Part shown: piece by piece, positions 1-9,343 of the stretch
Numbering within the stretch: position 1 is the first letter of the stretch
How the letters are laid out: every line of letters starts with the position of its first letter
DNA from: Mycolicibacterium sarraceniae
GTDB taxonomy: Bacteria; Actinomycetota; Actinomycetes; Mycobacteriales; Mycobacteriaceae
Reading direction: 5' to 3'
Length of the DNA stretch: 64,000 bases
Assembly (NCBI RefSeq): GCF_010731875.1
Contig: NZ_AP022595.1
Location: forward strand, 1,054,001 to 1,118,000
Position numbers and translations under genes: made by a program
The notes under the pieces: model-generated
Told to the model about the DNA's origin: nothing
The model's input: the letters and a program-made list of their open reading frames with translations, nothing else
Databases searched by the model: none

Positions 1-621
1 CGACTGCACGAATGCGCTATCGCGATCGCCACCGAACTGGGCGACCAGGTGCCCGATGACGTCGAGGTACTGCTCACCCTGCCCGGTGTCGGCGCCTACA
101 CCGCCCGTGCCGTCGCCTGCTTCGCGTATCGGCAGCCCGTGCCTGTGGTGGATACCAACGTGCGCCGGGTGGTGGCACGTGCGGTGCACGGGTTGGCCGA
201 CGCCGGCAACCCGTCGGCCACCCGGGATATGGCCGACGTGGCCGCGCTGATGCCCAATGACGAGACAGCGCCGGTATTTTCGGCCGCACTGATGGAGCTC
301 GGCGCCACCGTGTGCACGGCCCGGTCCCCCACATGCGGCATCTGTCCCGTCAGTGTCTGCGCGTGGCGGTCGGCCGGGTACCCGCCGTCGACCACCGCGC
401 CGCGCCGCGCGCAGCGTTACGCGGGCACCGACCGGCAGGTACGCGGACGCCTGCTCGATGTGCTGCGCGGCAGTTCTGCGCCCGTCGTACGTGCGCAGCT
501 GGACGTGGTGTGGCTGACCGACACCGCGCAGCGGGATCGCGCGCTGGATTCATTGCTGGTGGACGGGCTGGTGGAGCAGACCGCTGACGGCCGGTTCGCG
601 CTCGCCGGCGAGGGTGACTAG
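1..621 (+). CDS. mutY: A/G-specific adenine glycosylase MutY, 5' end cut by window edge
   Basis: Base-excision-repair glycosylase that removes adenine mispaired with 8-oxoguanine. The reading frame is open from base 1, and the residues before the first possible internal start (GTG at 49) still resemble MutY, so the gene begins upstream of the window; 206 codons are present of roughly 290-300 usual. The helix-hairpin-helix signature LPGVGAYTARAV is followed by VDTNVRRV, which carries the catalytic Asp. An iron-sulphur ligand set follows with spacing C-X6-C-X2-C-X4-C (VCTARSPTCGICPVSVC). The C-terminal part is the shorter domain typical of mycobacterial MutY. The stop overlaps the convergent regulator gene by 4 nt. 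The identification is firm; only the start is missing. Confidence 0.95.
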   Translation, partial: RLHECAIAIATELGDQVPDDVEVLLTLPGVGAYTARAVACFAYRQPVPVVDTNVRRVVARAVHGLADAGNPSATRDMADVAALMPNDETAPVFSAALMELGATVCTARSPTCGICPVSVCAWRSAGYPPSTTAPRRAQRYAGTDRQVRGRLLDVLRGSSAPVVRAQLDVVWLTDTAQRDRALDSLLVDGLVEQTADGRFALAGEGD

Positions 622-1576
622 GCCGAGCGGGCGAAGCGGCGCCGGTAGTCCGACGGGGTGACGCCGACGATCCTGCGGAAGTGGTGCCGCAGCAGGGTGG
701 CAGTTCCGAAGCCGGCCCGCTCGGCGATGCGGTCGACGTCCAGATCGGTTTCCTCGAGCATGCGGCGGGCGTAGAGCACCCGCTGATCGGTGACCCACTG
801 CATGGGTGTGGTGCCCGCCTCGTCGACGAAGCGCCGGGCGAACGTGCGCGCCGACATGTTGGCCCGCCGGGCCATGCTGGCCACCGTATGCGGCTTGTCG
901 AGGTTGGATAGTATCCAATCCAATTGCGGGGCAAAGCCTTCCGAACATCGCGTGGGTATCGGCTGCTCGATGTACTGGCGCTGGCCACCATCACGCTGAG
1001 GCGGCACGACCATCCGTCGCGCGATCTTGTTGGTGACCGTGCTGCCGAGCTCGCGACGGACCAGGTGCAGGCTCGCGTCGATACCGGCGGCGGTACCGGC
1101 GCTGGTCACCAGATCACCGTCGTCGACGAACAGCACATTGCGGTCGACGATCGCGGTCGGATAGCGCTCGGCGAGTTCGGCGGAATGCATCCAGTGCGTG
1201 GTGCAGCGGCGTCCGTCGAGCAGCCCCGCCTCCCCGCCACAAACGCGCCCGAACACACGGTCAGGATGGTCGACCCGCTTTCGTGCGCGGCCCGCAACGC
1301 CGCCAGCGCCTCCGGCGGGTACGCCTCGACGGGGTCCGTCACCGCCGCTACCGCCACCACATCGGCGCCCACCAGGGCGTCCAACCCGTGATCGGGTACC
1401 AGTTGGGCACCGACACTCGTCCGCAGCGGCTTGCCCGGCTGCGGACCGCACACCTTGAAATCGAAGTTGGGTACGCCCTCGGCGGATCGGTCGATGCCGA
1501 AGACCTCGCAGATCACCCCGAACTCGAAGACGGCCAGACCATCGAGGACCAGTGCCGAGACACTCGCCAAAGGCAT
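618..1576 (-). pseudogene. GlxA/FtrA-type transcriptional regulator (DJ-1/PfpI domain + AraC HTH), frameshifted
   Basis: This would be a DNA-binding regulator with an N-terminal class-I glutamine-amidotransferase-like domain and a C-terminal double helix-turn-helix AraC domain. The two halves lie in different frames. The N-terminal frame runs from 1576 (MPLASVSALVLDG) to the nucleophile-elbow-like TVCSGAFVAG. The continuation, EAGLLDGRRCTTHWMH through SVTNKIARRMVVPP and the AraC domain (FDQ-like ...APQLDWILSNL, GFGTATLLRHHFRR), is in another frame down to 618. The switch lies near 1231-1236, where one extra G in a G run would restore a single protein of about 320 residues. ATG 1576 is preferred over ATG 1594 because ggaagaag lies about 8 nt upstream of it. 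It is either a recent pseudogene or a one-base sequence error. Confidence 0.8.
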
Positions 1577-1602
1577 GGCAGGATCTTCTTCCATATGGTC
1601 AT

Positions 1603-1622
1603 TACCGCCACTGTTGGCGGTA
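1603..1622. repeat. Perfect 8-bp inverted repeat upstream of the GlxA-type regulator
   Basis: TACCGCCA, then a 4-nt spacer CTGT, then TGGCGGTA. It lies 27 nt upstream of the preferred regulator start and downstream of the hydrolase stop. The dyad has the size of a regulator operator, so autoregulation of the neighbouring AraC-type gene is a reasonable inference. There is no T tract on the regulator side, so a terminator is less likely, although TATCTTTTCT follows on the plus strand. Confidence 0.45.
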
Positions 1623-1648
1623 TCTTTTCTGTCGAAGCATTACTGCCA

Positions 1649-2422
1649 TCAGGGGCGCTCGGGGAGCGCTGCTAGGAAGGTCTCGACGGCCTCGCGGTAT
1701 CGGTCCGGGGCGTCGTCGTGCACGAGGTGGCCCGCGCCCGGTACGTGCACGTAGTGGGCAGATGCCCAGGCCAGCTCGGCCATCCGGCGCATCTGCCCGG
1801 CCGGCGCCACCGAATCGCCGGCCTCGATGAGCAACACCGGCGCGCGGACCGACTGCCACTGCCGCCAGTAGTCCCGAGTCCCCCACTGCGCGGCGATCTC
1901 CAGCCAGCGGGCAGGCTTGCCGTGCAGGCGCCAGCCGGTCGCCGTGCGATCGAACGCCTCCAAGAAGTAGCGTCCCGCTACCGGCCCGAATTCGTCGTAA
2001 ACCTGTTCGGCAGTTGAGTATTCGACGGGCAGCGCATGCACCCAAGGCTCCCACGCGCCGGTGGTGCGGCCGACGAAATCCGGCGCCATGTCCTCGACCA
2101 CCAGCGCGCGCACCAGATCCGGGCGCTGCGCGGCCAGACACCAGGAGTGCAGCCCACCCATCGAGTGCCCGATCAGCACCGCCGGGCCGCCGAGCGTGGC
2201 GACGGCGTCGCCGAGGTCGGCGACGAACCGTTCGGTGCTGACCGGAGCGGAATCTTCGACGTCACAGCCACGGTGCCAGGGCGCGTCGTAGGTGTAGACC
2301 GCCCCGAATCCGGTCAGCCAGGGAACCTGCCGCGACCATGTGGTGCCGCGCCCCATCAGTCCGTGCACCAACACAAGCGGGCACCCGGCGCCACCCCGAT
2401 GCGTCAGCGATTCGGTGCTCAC
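1649..2422 (-). CDS. Alpha/beta hydrolase (Rv3591c-like)
   Basis: Predicted serine hydrolase of unknown substrate, 257 residues from GTG 2422; that is the length I recall for the M. tuberculosis gene at this position. The frame is open further upstream to 2614, but that extension would cover the divergent mhuD start and has no hydrolase-like sequence, so it was rejected. An oxyanion-hole segment LVLVHGLMG, the nucleophile elbow VLIGHSMGGLHS (Ser in G-x-S-x-G) and a C-terminal VPGAGHLVHDD (catalytic His) give a complete alpha/beta hydrolase triad. It is transcribed divergently from mhuD across a 55-nt gap, so the two may share a regulatory region. The substrate cannot be inferred from the sequence. 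Confidence 0.9.
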   Translation of the reverse strand: MSTESLTHRGGAGCPLVLVHGLMGRGTTWSRQVPWLTGFGAVYTYDAPWHRGCDVEDSAPVSTERFVADLGDAVATLGGPAVLIGHSMGGLHSWCLAAQRPDLVRALVVEDMAPDFVGRTTGAWEPWVHALPVEYSTAEQVYDEFGPVAGRYFLEAFDRTATGWRLHGKPARWLEIAAQWGTRDYWRQWQSVRAPVLLIEAGDSVAPAGQMRRMAELAWASAHYVHVPGAGHLVHDDAPDRYREAVETFLAALPERP

Positions 2423-2477
2423 GGTTTCATCTTGCGTGGTCGGCCACTGCCGTCTGCGGGCGCGGTAACCTTGCGCC

Positions 2478-2795
2478 ATGTCCGTGGTGAAGATCAACGC
2501 AATCGAGATTCCACCGGGTGCCGGCCCCGAACTGGAGAAGCGGTTCGCCAACCGCGCCCACGCCGTCGACAACCAGCCAGGATTCCTCGGGTTCCAATTG
2601 CTGCGACCGGTCAAGGGCGAGGACCGCTACTTCGTGGTGACCACGTGGGAGTCCGAAGAAGCGTTCCAGGCCTGGGCAAGCGGACCGGCCATTCACGCAC
2701 ACGCCGGTGAACGCGCCAACCCGGTGGCCAAGGGCGCGCATCTGCTCGAGTTCGAGGTTGTGTTGGACGTTGCCGGGACCGCCGCGAAGGCGTAG
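2478..2795 (+). CDS. mhuD: Haem-degrading monooxygenase MhuD
   Basis: Cytoplasmic non-canonical haem oxygenase of the IsdG fold that releases iron from haem and, in mycobacteria, produces mycobilin without CO. The 105-residue length is the family length. The residues known to bind or position haem in MhuD sit at their expected numbers: Asn7, Trp66 and His75 (QAWASGPAIHAHAGERA). The protein is a single ferredoxin-like half-barrel that would dimerise. It is followed after 10 nt by lpqF and diverges from the hydrolase, matching the M. tuberculosis order Rv3591c-mhuD-lpqF. No iron-box was identified upstream by eye. Confidence 0.95.
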   Translation: MSVVKINAIEIPPGAGPELEKRFANRAHAVDNQPGFLGFQLLRPVKGEDRYFVVTTWESEEAFQAWASGPAIHAHAGERANPVAKGAHLLEFEVVLDVAGTAAKA

Positions 2796-2805
2796 CGCAC
2801 GCCAG

Positions 2806-4140
2806 GTGCGCCGAGCTGCGGTGGCTATCGCCACCGTCATCGCATCAGCCGCCGCCTTGGCAACGAGCTGCGCACCAGCACCCGCGCCACCGGCCAACGC
2901 CGGCGCGGGTGTCCGCATCGACCTCAACACCCCCACCGCGGTGCGGGCCAAGCAGGTCATGGACATGCTGAACTCGGACTGGCCGATCGGACCGGACAAC
3001 GTCAAGACCCTGGCCACCACCGACATGGTCGAGCCGGTCGCGCACAGTATGGACTCGTTGTGGTGGGACCGGCCGTTTACCTTGGCCGGGGCCGATATCG
3101 GTGCCAATGTCGCGACCCTGCACCTGCTGACCTCCTACGGCGCACGCCAGGACATCGACCTTCGGATCGGGGACGACACCTTCGTCAGCCGTTTCGTCGT
3201 CACCACCGAGACACCCAAGATCGACTCATGGCAGGACGTCGACAGCGCCCTGAGTCGCACCGGCGCCCGTTACGCCTGGCAGGTGTCCAAGGTCAACGAC
3301 GGTCGCTGCGAGAAGGTGGCCGGCACCAACACCGCGCAATCCCTCCCGCTGGCTTCGATTTTCAAGACTTACGTGCTGTACGCGGTCGAAACCGCCGTCA
3401 CAGCAGGCACTTTGAATTGGGACGAGAAGCTCACCATCACCGCCGAAGGCAAGAAGCTCGGCACGTCGGGTTTCGACAAGCTCCCGCCCGGCTCACAGAT
3501 CACAGTTCGCCAGGCAGCGGGCAAGATGATCTCCACGAGCGACAACATGGCCACCGATCTGCTGATCGGACGCCTCGGCGCCCATGCCATCGAAGAGGCG
3601 CTGGCCGCCGCCGGGCACCACGATCCGGCGAGCATGACCCCGTTCCCCACCATGCGGGAGCTGTTCGCGATCGGCTGGGGCAACCCCGACGTGCGGCAGG
3701 AGTGGGAGACCGCCGTCATGCCACAGGATCGGGCAAACCTGTTGCACCAAGCCGATTCTCGGCCATACGACCCTGACCCGTATCGCTCTCATTCGCCCGG
3801 CTCGGCCTACGGCGCCGAGTGGTATGGCAACGCCGAGGACATCTGCCGTGTGCACGCCGGCTTGCAGCACAACGCCGTCGGGCGCGCGGTCCAGGTCAAG
3901 GACGTCATGTCGGAAACCTCGGGCATCGACCTCGACACCGCCGAATGGCCCTACATCGCAGCCAAGGCGGGCAACCTGCCCGGCGACATGACGTTCAGCT
4001 GGTACGCGGTGGACCGCACTGGCCAGGCGTGGGTGGTCAGCTTCCAGTTCAACTGGCCGCGCTTCCACAGCGCCAACGCCGGCGGCTGGGCCATGACGAT
4101 CATCAAGCAGGTCTTCGGGCTACTGCCCCGCTACCGCTGA
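2806..4140 (+). CDS. lpqF: Lipoprotein LpqF, class-A beta-lactamase/PBP-like fold
   Basis: Exported lipoprotein of 444 residues from GTG 2806, 10 nt after mhuD. The frame extends upstream inside mhuD, but only the region from 2806 gives an N-terminus with basic residues (VRRAA), a hydrophobic stretch and a lipobox-like ALATSC with Cys near residue 22. The C-terminal half has the serine beta-lactamase/transpeptidase set: LASIFK (SxxK, about residues 184-187), TSDN (SDN, about 245-247) and AKAGN in place of KTG. An NTF2-like segment precedes this domain. It is therefore a serine-reactive envelope protein, but whether it hydrolyses beta-lactams, a peptide or an ester is not known from sequence. 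Its 3' end overlaps the convergent phosphatase gene by 21 nt. Confidence 0.9.
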   Translation: MRRAAVAIATVIASAAALATSCAPAPAPPANAGAGVRIDLNTPTAVRAKQVMDMLNSDWPIGPDNVKTLATTDMVEPVAHSMDSLWWDRPFTLAGADIGANVATLHLLTSYGARQDIDLRIGDDTFVSRFVVTTETPKIDSWQDVDSALSRTGARYAWQVSKVNDGRCEKVAGTNTAQSLPLASIFKTYVLYAVETAVTAGTLNWDEKLTITAEGKKLGTSGFDKLPPGSQITVRQAAGKMISTSDNMATDLLIGRLGAHAIEEALAAAGHHDPASMTPFPTMRELFAIGWGNPDVRQEWETAVMPQDRANLLHQADSRPYDPDPYRSHSPGSAYGAEWYGNAEDICRVHAGLQHNAVGRAVQVKDVMSETSGIDLDTAEWPYIAAKAGNLPGDMTFSWYAVDRTGQAWVVSFQFNWPRFHSANAGGWAMTIIKQVFGLLPRYR

Positions 4141-4680
4141 CCGCAGCGTCCACACCATCCCTCGACAGTGCAGGGCGGTGCGGCTGGCAGGCGCAACATC
4201 GATGCGCCAGAACGACTTCGGCGGGGCATCCAACACATTCAGGATCACCGCGCGGATCACCGCGGGATGGGTGATCGCCACGATGCGCCCCGGTGTGCGG
4301 CTGATATCGGCCAGCCAGCCGCGCACCCGGCTCATCAACGCGACGACCGATTCACCGTCATGCGGGCAGCTGTCCGGTTCGGTGAGCCAGCGCGCGAGCT
4401 CGCCGGGCTGCACCCCGTCGAGTCTCAAACCGCGCCACTGACCACAATCCAGATCAGCCAGCCGCTCATCGACCAGAACCGATAAACCGAGCAGTTCGGC
4501 GGTCTCGCGGGTCCGCAACTCAGGCCCGCACAGCGCCGTGTCGGCAGCGCCGCCGTCGAGCCCGTCGAGCTGCCGGCGACCCAGCGCATTCAGCTCTTCG
4601 TCGACGGGAAATCGCCCGGCTGCCATGGCATCGGTCATGGCATGCGACACCAGGGTCAGCCGGACGACCTCGCTCCGCAA
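4120..4680 (-). CDS. Histidine phosphatase superfamily protein linked to cobalt uptake
   Basis: Phosphoglycerate-mutase-like phosphatase of 186 residues, beginning at TTG 4680 only 7 nt after the cbtA stop. The fold elements are visible: the phospho-acceptor His13 lies in TLVSHAM, Arg56 in CGPELRTRETAEL, an acidic LADLDCGQWRG block, and the second His138 in VAITHPAVIRA. The usual R-H-G tripeptide reads S-H-A here, so one phosphate-binding Arg is missing. Because it is the third gene of a cobalamin-riboswitch operon, a role like CobC (alpha-ribazole-phosphate phosphatase) is plausible but unproven. It could also be a divergent phosphatase or non-catalytic. It is tail-to-tail with lpqF. Confidence 0.85.
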   Translation of the reverse strand: MRSEVVRLTLVSHAMTDAMAAGRFPVDEELNALGRRQLDGLDGGAADTALCGPELRTRETAELLGLSVLVDERLADLDCGQWRGLRLDGVQPGELARWLTEPDSCPHDGESVVALMSRVRGWLADISRTPGRIVAITHPAVIRAVILNVLDAPPKSFWRIDVAPASRTALHCRGMVWTLRSAVAGQ

Positions 4681-4687
4681 GCGTCGC

Positions 4688-5488
4688 TCACGCAGTGATG
4701 AGCTCCTGCTCTTTGCGATCGAGCAGCCGGGACAGCATGGCCGCGCCGAACAGACCGATCGTCGTCCAGACGATCACCTGGGTGCCCAACGCATACAACC
4801 GGAACTCGTACAGATCGACCGCCGGGAAGCCCGGGAACACGATCGTCCCGGCATCGTTGACCATCGGGCCGGGCGTCTCGTTGATCGCCGGCAGGAGGAG
4901 CATCACGATCGTGACGGCGACGAGGTATGCCCCGCCTGCGGCCAGCGTCGCATTCCAGGCCCCCAGCTTCGGTGTGAGCTGGAACGCGAGATAGACCGAG
5001 GCGACCATCAACAACGCTGACAGCGCCACCATCAGCAGGTAGAGCAGAGCACGCTGCTTGATGGTTTCTTCGAGGCTGGTCGCCGGCGGGTTGGGCGGGT
5101 ACTTGAGCGCGGGCACCACCCACAGCGAGATGAGCATGGCCCCCGCGGTCAGCACCGCCAGCTTGCGGGCGGACACGTTGGTGATTCGGCTGTATGCCAT
5201 GCAGAACACCACGGCAAACAATGCACCGAGTGCCACGCTGAAGAGAAGCACGCCCAGTCCCATACCGATGTTGGACTGCACTGCGCGGGTGAACAGCTCC
5301 CCACCTTCGGCATGGGTGTGCCCATGACCGGACGCCGTCTCCATGGCCTCATGTGCGGCGGCGGTGCCGTCCTCGAAATCGATGGACCGGCCCACGATCG
5401 GTTCGATGAAGATCTTCGACCAGATGAATCCGAGTACACCTGCAAGGGCGCCGGCCAGAATGCCGCGCCAGATTATTGACTTTTCCAT
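4688..5488 (-). CDS. cbtA: Cobalt transporter subunit CbtA
   Basis: Predicted membrane subunit of a cobalt importer, 266 residues. An N-terminal transmembrane segment (IIWRGILAGALAGVLGFIWSK) is followed by a His-rich external loop containing SGHGHTHAEGGE, a probable metal-binding stretch, then four or five more hydrophobic helices. The family is known from association with CbtB and with cobalamin riboswitches, and both are present here. The start at ATG 5488 lies 18 nt after the cbtB stop. Substrate assignment rests on family and riboswitch context. Confidence 0.93.
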   Translation of the reverse strand: MEKSIIWRGILAGALAGVLGFIWSKIFIEPIVGRSIDFEDGTAAAHEAMETASGHGHTHAEGGELFTRAVQSNIGMGLGVLLFSVALGALFAVVFCMAYSRITNVSARKLAVLTAGAMLISLWVVPALKYPPNPPATSLEETIKQRALLYLLMVALSALLMVASVYLAFQLTPKLGAWNATLAAGGAYLVAVTIVMLLLPAINETPGPMVNDAGTIVFPGFPAVDLYEFRLYALGTQVIVWTTIGLFGAAMLSRLLDRKEQELITA

Positions 5489-5506
5489 GTGCTTGAGTGA
5501 GTCGAG

Positions 5507-5722
5507 TCAGTGGCAGGGGAAGCCGAGCAGATGGCGGGCGTCATGTACGAATTCGTGGATGTACATGTTGTTGCCGAACACCGAAGTGGCGCCCTGGTCG
5601 ACGCCGACGAAGTACAGCACCACGAGCGCAAAAAACGCGGTCAACGAGAGCCAGACGACGGCCTTGGTGGCCGAAAGGTCGACGGCGCGAGAGCGATCCG
5701 ACCGTGTTTGCGGAGTAGACAT
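5507..5722 (-). CDS. cbtB: Cobalt transporter subunit CbtB
   Basis: Small single-span membrane protein of 71 residues. It has one hydrophobic helix (AVVWLSLTAFFALVVLYFVG) and a metal-ligand-rich C-terminus (IHEFVHDARHLLGFPCH), the hallmark of the CbtB family. It is first in the operon: the ATG at 5722 has AAAGGA about 5 nt upstream, and the 5' leader is the cobalamin riboswitch. It is expected to be repressed when cobalamin is plentiful. Confidence 0.93.
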   Translation of the reverse strand: MSTPQTRSDRSRAVDLSATKAVVWLSLTAFFALVVLYFVGVDQGATSVFGNNMYIHEFVHDARHLLGFPCH

Positions 5723-5734
5723 TGGAGTCCTTTC

Positions 5735-5845
5735 AGGGAGCTGCGCGTCCCACTAATGAACTTTCGACGGGCTTCGGGTCTGACTGTCAACAGTGGCGCG
5801 ACCGTTCTGGAGTTTCACCAGATTCCTCGACTCGTCTCTTACACG
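5735..5845 (-). promoter_or_regulatory. Cobalamin riboswitch upstream of cbtB
   Basis: Read on the minus strand, the leader contains GAGGAATCTGGTGAAACTCC, then AGAACGGTCGC, then GCCACTGT. This follows the conserved cobalamin riboswitch core (GGAA-n-GGTG-n-AAn-TCC, then AC-n-G, then GCnACTG). CAGTCAGACCCGAAGCCC follows, a short variant of the distal region. It ends just before the AAAGGA ribosome-binding site, so control is probably at translation initiation or just before it. The gene content downstream (CbtB, CbtA) is a classical target. A covariance-model search is needed to fix the exact boundaries. Confidence 0.82.
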
Positions 5846-5849
5846 GGGG

Positions 5850-5857
5850 ATCCTATA
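5850..5857 (-). promoter_or_regulatory. Candidate -10 element for the cbtB riboswitch transcript
   Basis: TATAGGAT on the minus strand sits just upstream of the first riboswitch bases, placing a start site near 5843. No convincing -35 was found at standard spacing, which is common in mycobacteria. Confidence 0.4.
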
Positions 5858-5867
5858 CGCAGGCCAA

Positions 5868-6017
5868 TCAGCTGGCGCCGTAACCCAGTTGCTGTGCGGT
5901 GTAGGTGGCGGCATCGCTGACCGGGACGGCGTGCACCGCAGTGCCGTACGCGCAGCCGGTGCACACTAATGTGAGCCAAGTCGGGTCCCAGCCCGGGATG
6001 TCGTTGGTGGTAACCAC
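5868..6017 (-). CDS. Possible small protein between clpC1 terminator and cbtB leader
   Basis: Open frame of 49 codons from GTG 6017. The frame also extends to GTG 6062, but that would translate the clpC1 terminator itself. The peptide begins VVTTNDIPGWDP and contains a CTGC pair (C-x-x-C) and two Trp. Third codon positions are mostly G or C, as in real genes of this genome. No ribosome-binding site is visible, and an imperfect dyad (6003-6020) overlaps the start, so it could be leaderless or not a gene. I do not recognise a family. Confidence 0.3.
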   Translation of the reverse strand: MVTTNDIPGWDPTWLTLVCTGCAYGTAVHAVPVSDAATYTAQQLGYGAS

Positions 6018-6020
6018 AAC

Positions 6021-6059
6021 ACGAAAAAGACCCCCGACATTGGCGGGGGTCTTTTTCGT
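6021..6059. terminator. Strong bidirectional intrinsic terminator after clpC1
   Basis: A perfect 16-bp stem (ACGAAAAAGACCCCCG pairing with CGGGGGTCTTTTTCGT) encloses a 7-nt loop. Because the base of the stem is A/T-rich on both sides, a T run follows the GC core in either direction. It ends clpC1 transcription 8 nt after its stop. Confidence 0.93.
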
Positions 6060-6066
6060 CACGGGC

Positions 6067-8595
<2,529 letters not shown>

Positions 8596-8776
8596 CGTCG
8601 GTTACCTGCTCTCCATCACGATTAGGTACTGCGGTAGTCACCACGCACCTGTCGTCCACTCTAATGGGAGGCCCCGGGAGGCGTCCTCCCTTGCCCACCC
8701 ATACCGCCTCCCTAACGGTGCGGACTAAGCACACCAACGCCGCAGGGCAAAGAAACGTTTCCGGTATTCACCGGTA

Positions 8777-8827
8777 GCCGCTTCGCTGCAAGCGAACGGG
8801 GCTGACCCGTGGTTGCAGCGAAGCGGC
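8777..8827. terminator. Long inverted repeat between lsr2 and clpC1, possible terminator
   Basis: GCCGCTTCGCTGCAA (8777-8791) and its exact complement TTGCAGCGAAGCGGC (8813-8827) form a 15-bp stem around a 21-nt loop, 40 nt past the lsr2 stop. No U tract follows. Mycobacteria commonly use such I-shaped hairpins, so termination of lsr2 is the simplest reading; a protein-binding or mRNA-stabilising role is also possible. The rest of the 8596-8866 gap holds the clpC1 leader, with no gene seen. Confidence 0.6.
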
Positions 8828-8866
8828 GAATGGCCGAAATGGGGTCGAGACGACCCGGACGCGGAT

Positions 8867-9208
8867 TTAGGTCGCGGCGTGGAAGGCGTCGATGATGTCG
8901 GCCGGGATACGTCCCCGCGTCGACACCTTGTGACCGTTGCGGCGCGCCCAGTCGCGGATCGCGGCGCTCTGCTCCCGGTCGATCGAGGCACGTCCATGGC
9001 CCGCCGGACCGGAGCGGCCGCGGCGACGACCGCCGACACGACGGCTGGCCTCGACCCACTGCCTGAGATCGTTACGGAGTTTCTGAGCATTTTTCGAGGA
9101 AAGATCGATCTCATAGCTCACACCGTCGAGCGCGAATTCGACCGTTTCATCCGCGGCGCCCGCACCGTCGAAATCATCCACGAGAGTAACGGTTACTTTT
9201 TTGGCCAT
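8867..9208 (-). CDS. lsr2: Nucleoid-associated xenogeneic silencer Lsr2
   Basis: Small DNA-bridging protein (113 residues) that binds AT-rich DNA and silences acquired genes, the mycobacterial counterpart of H-NS. The N-terminal beta-rich dimerisation region (residues 1-60) is followed by a basic linker [14 protein letters not shown]. The C-terminal domain [16 protein letters not shown] carries the RGR minor-groove clamp at 98-100. Length and motif positions match the family. Its convergence-free placement between lysS and clpC1 equals that in M. tuberculosis. The 135-nt upstream gap presumably holds its promoter. Confidence 0.98.
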   Translation of the reverse strand: MAKKVTVTLVDDFDGAGAADETVEFALDGVSYEIDLSSKNAQKLRNDLRQWVEASRRVGGRRRGRSGPAGHGRASIDREQSAAIRDWARRNGHKVSTRGRIPADIIDAFHAAT

Positions 9209-9343
9209 TGTCTCACTGATTCCTTAATCCTGCGCACAACAACCTAGAGTTGGGCGTCTTCCTCGCTGTGTTGTCCACTAACACTGTGCCACCAATCTGC
9301 CACATTGTTGGACATCACTCAACAAGGATTGGATCGGTGCACT

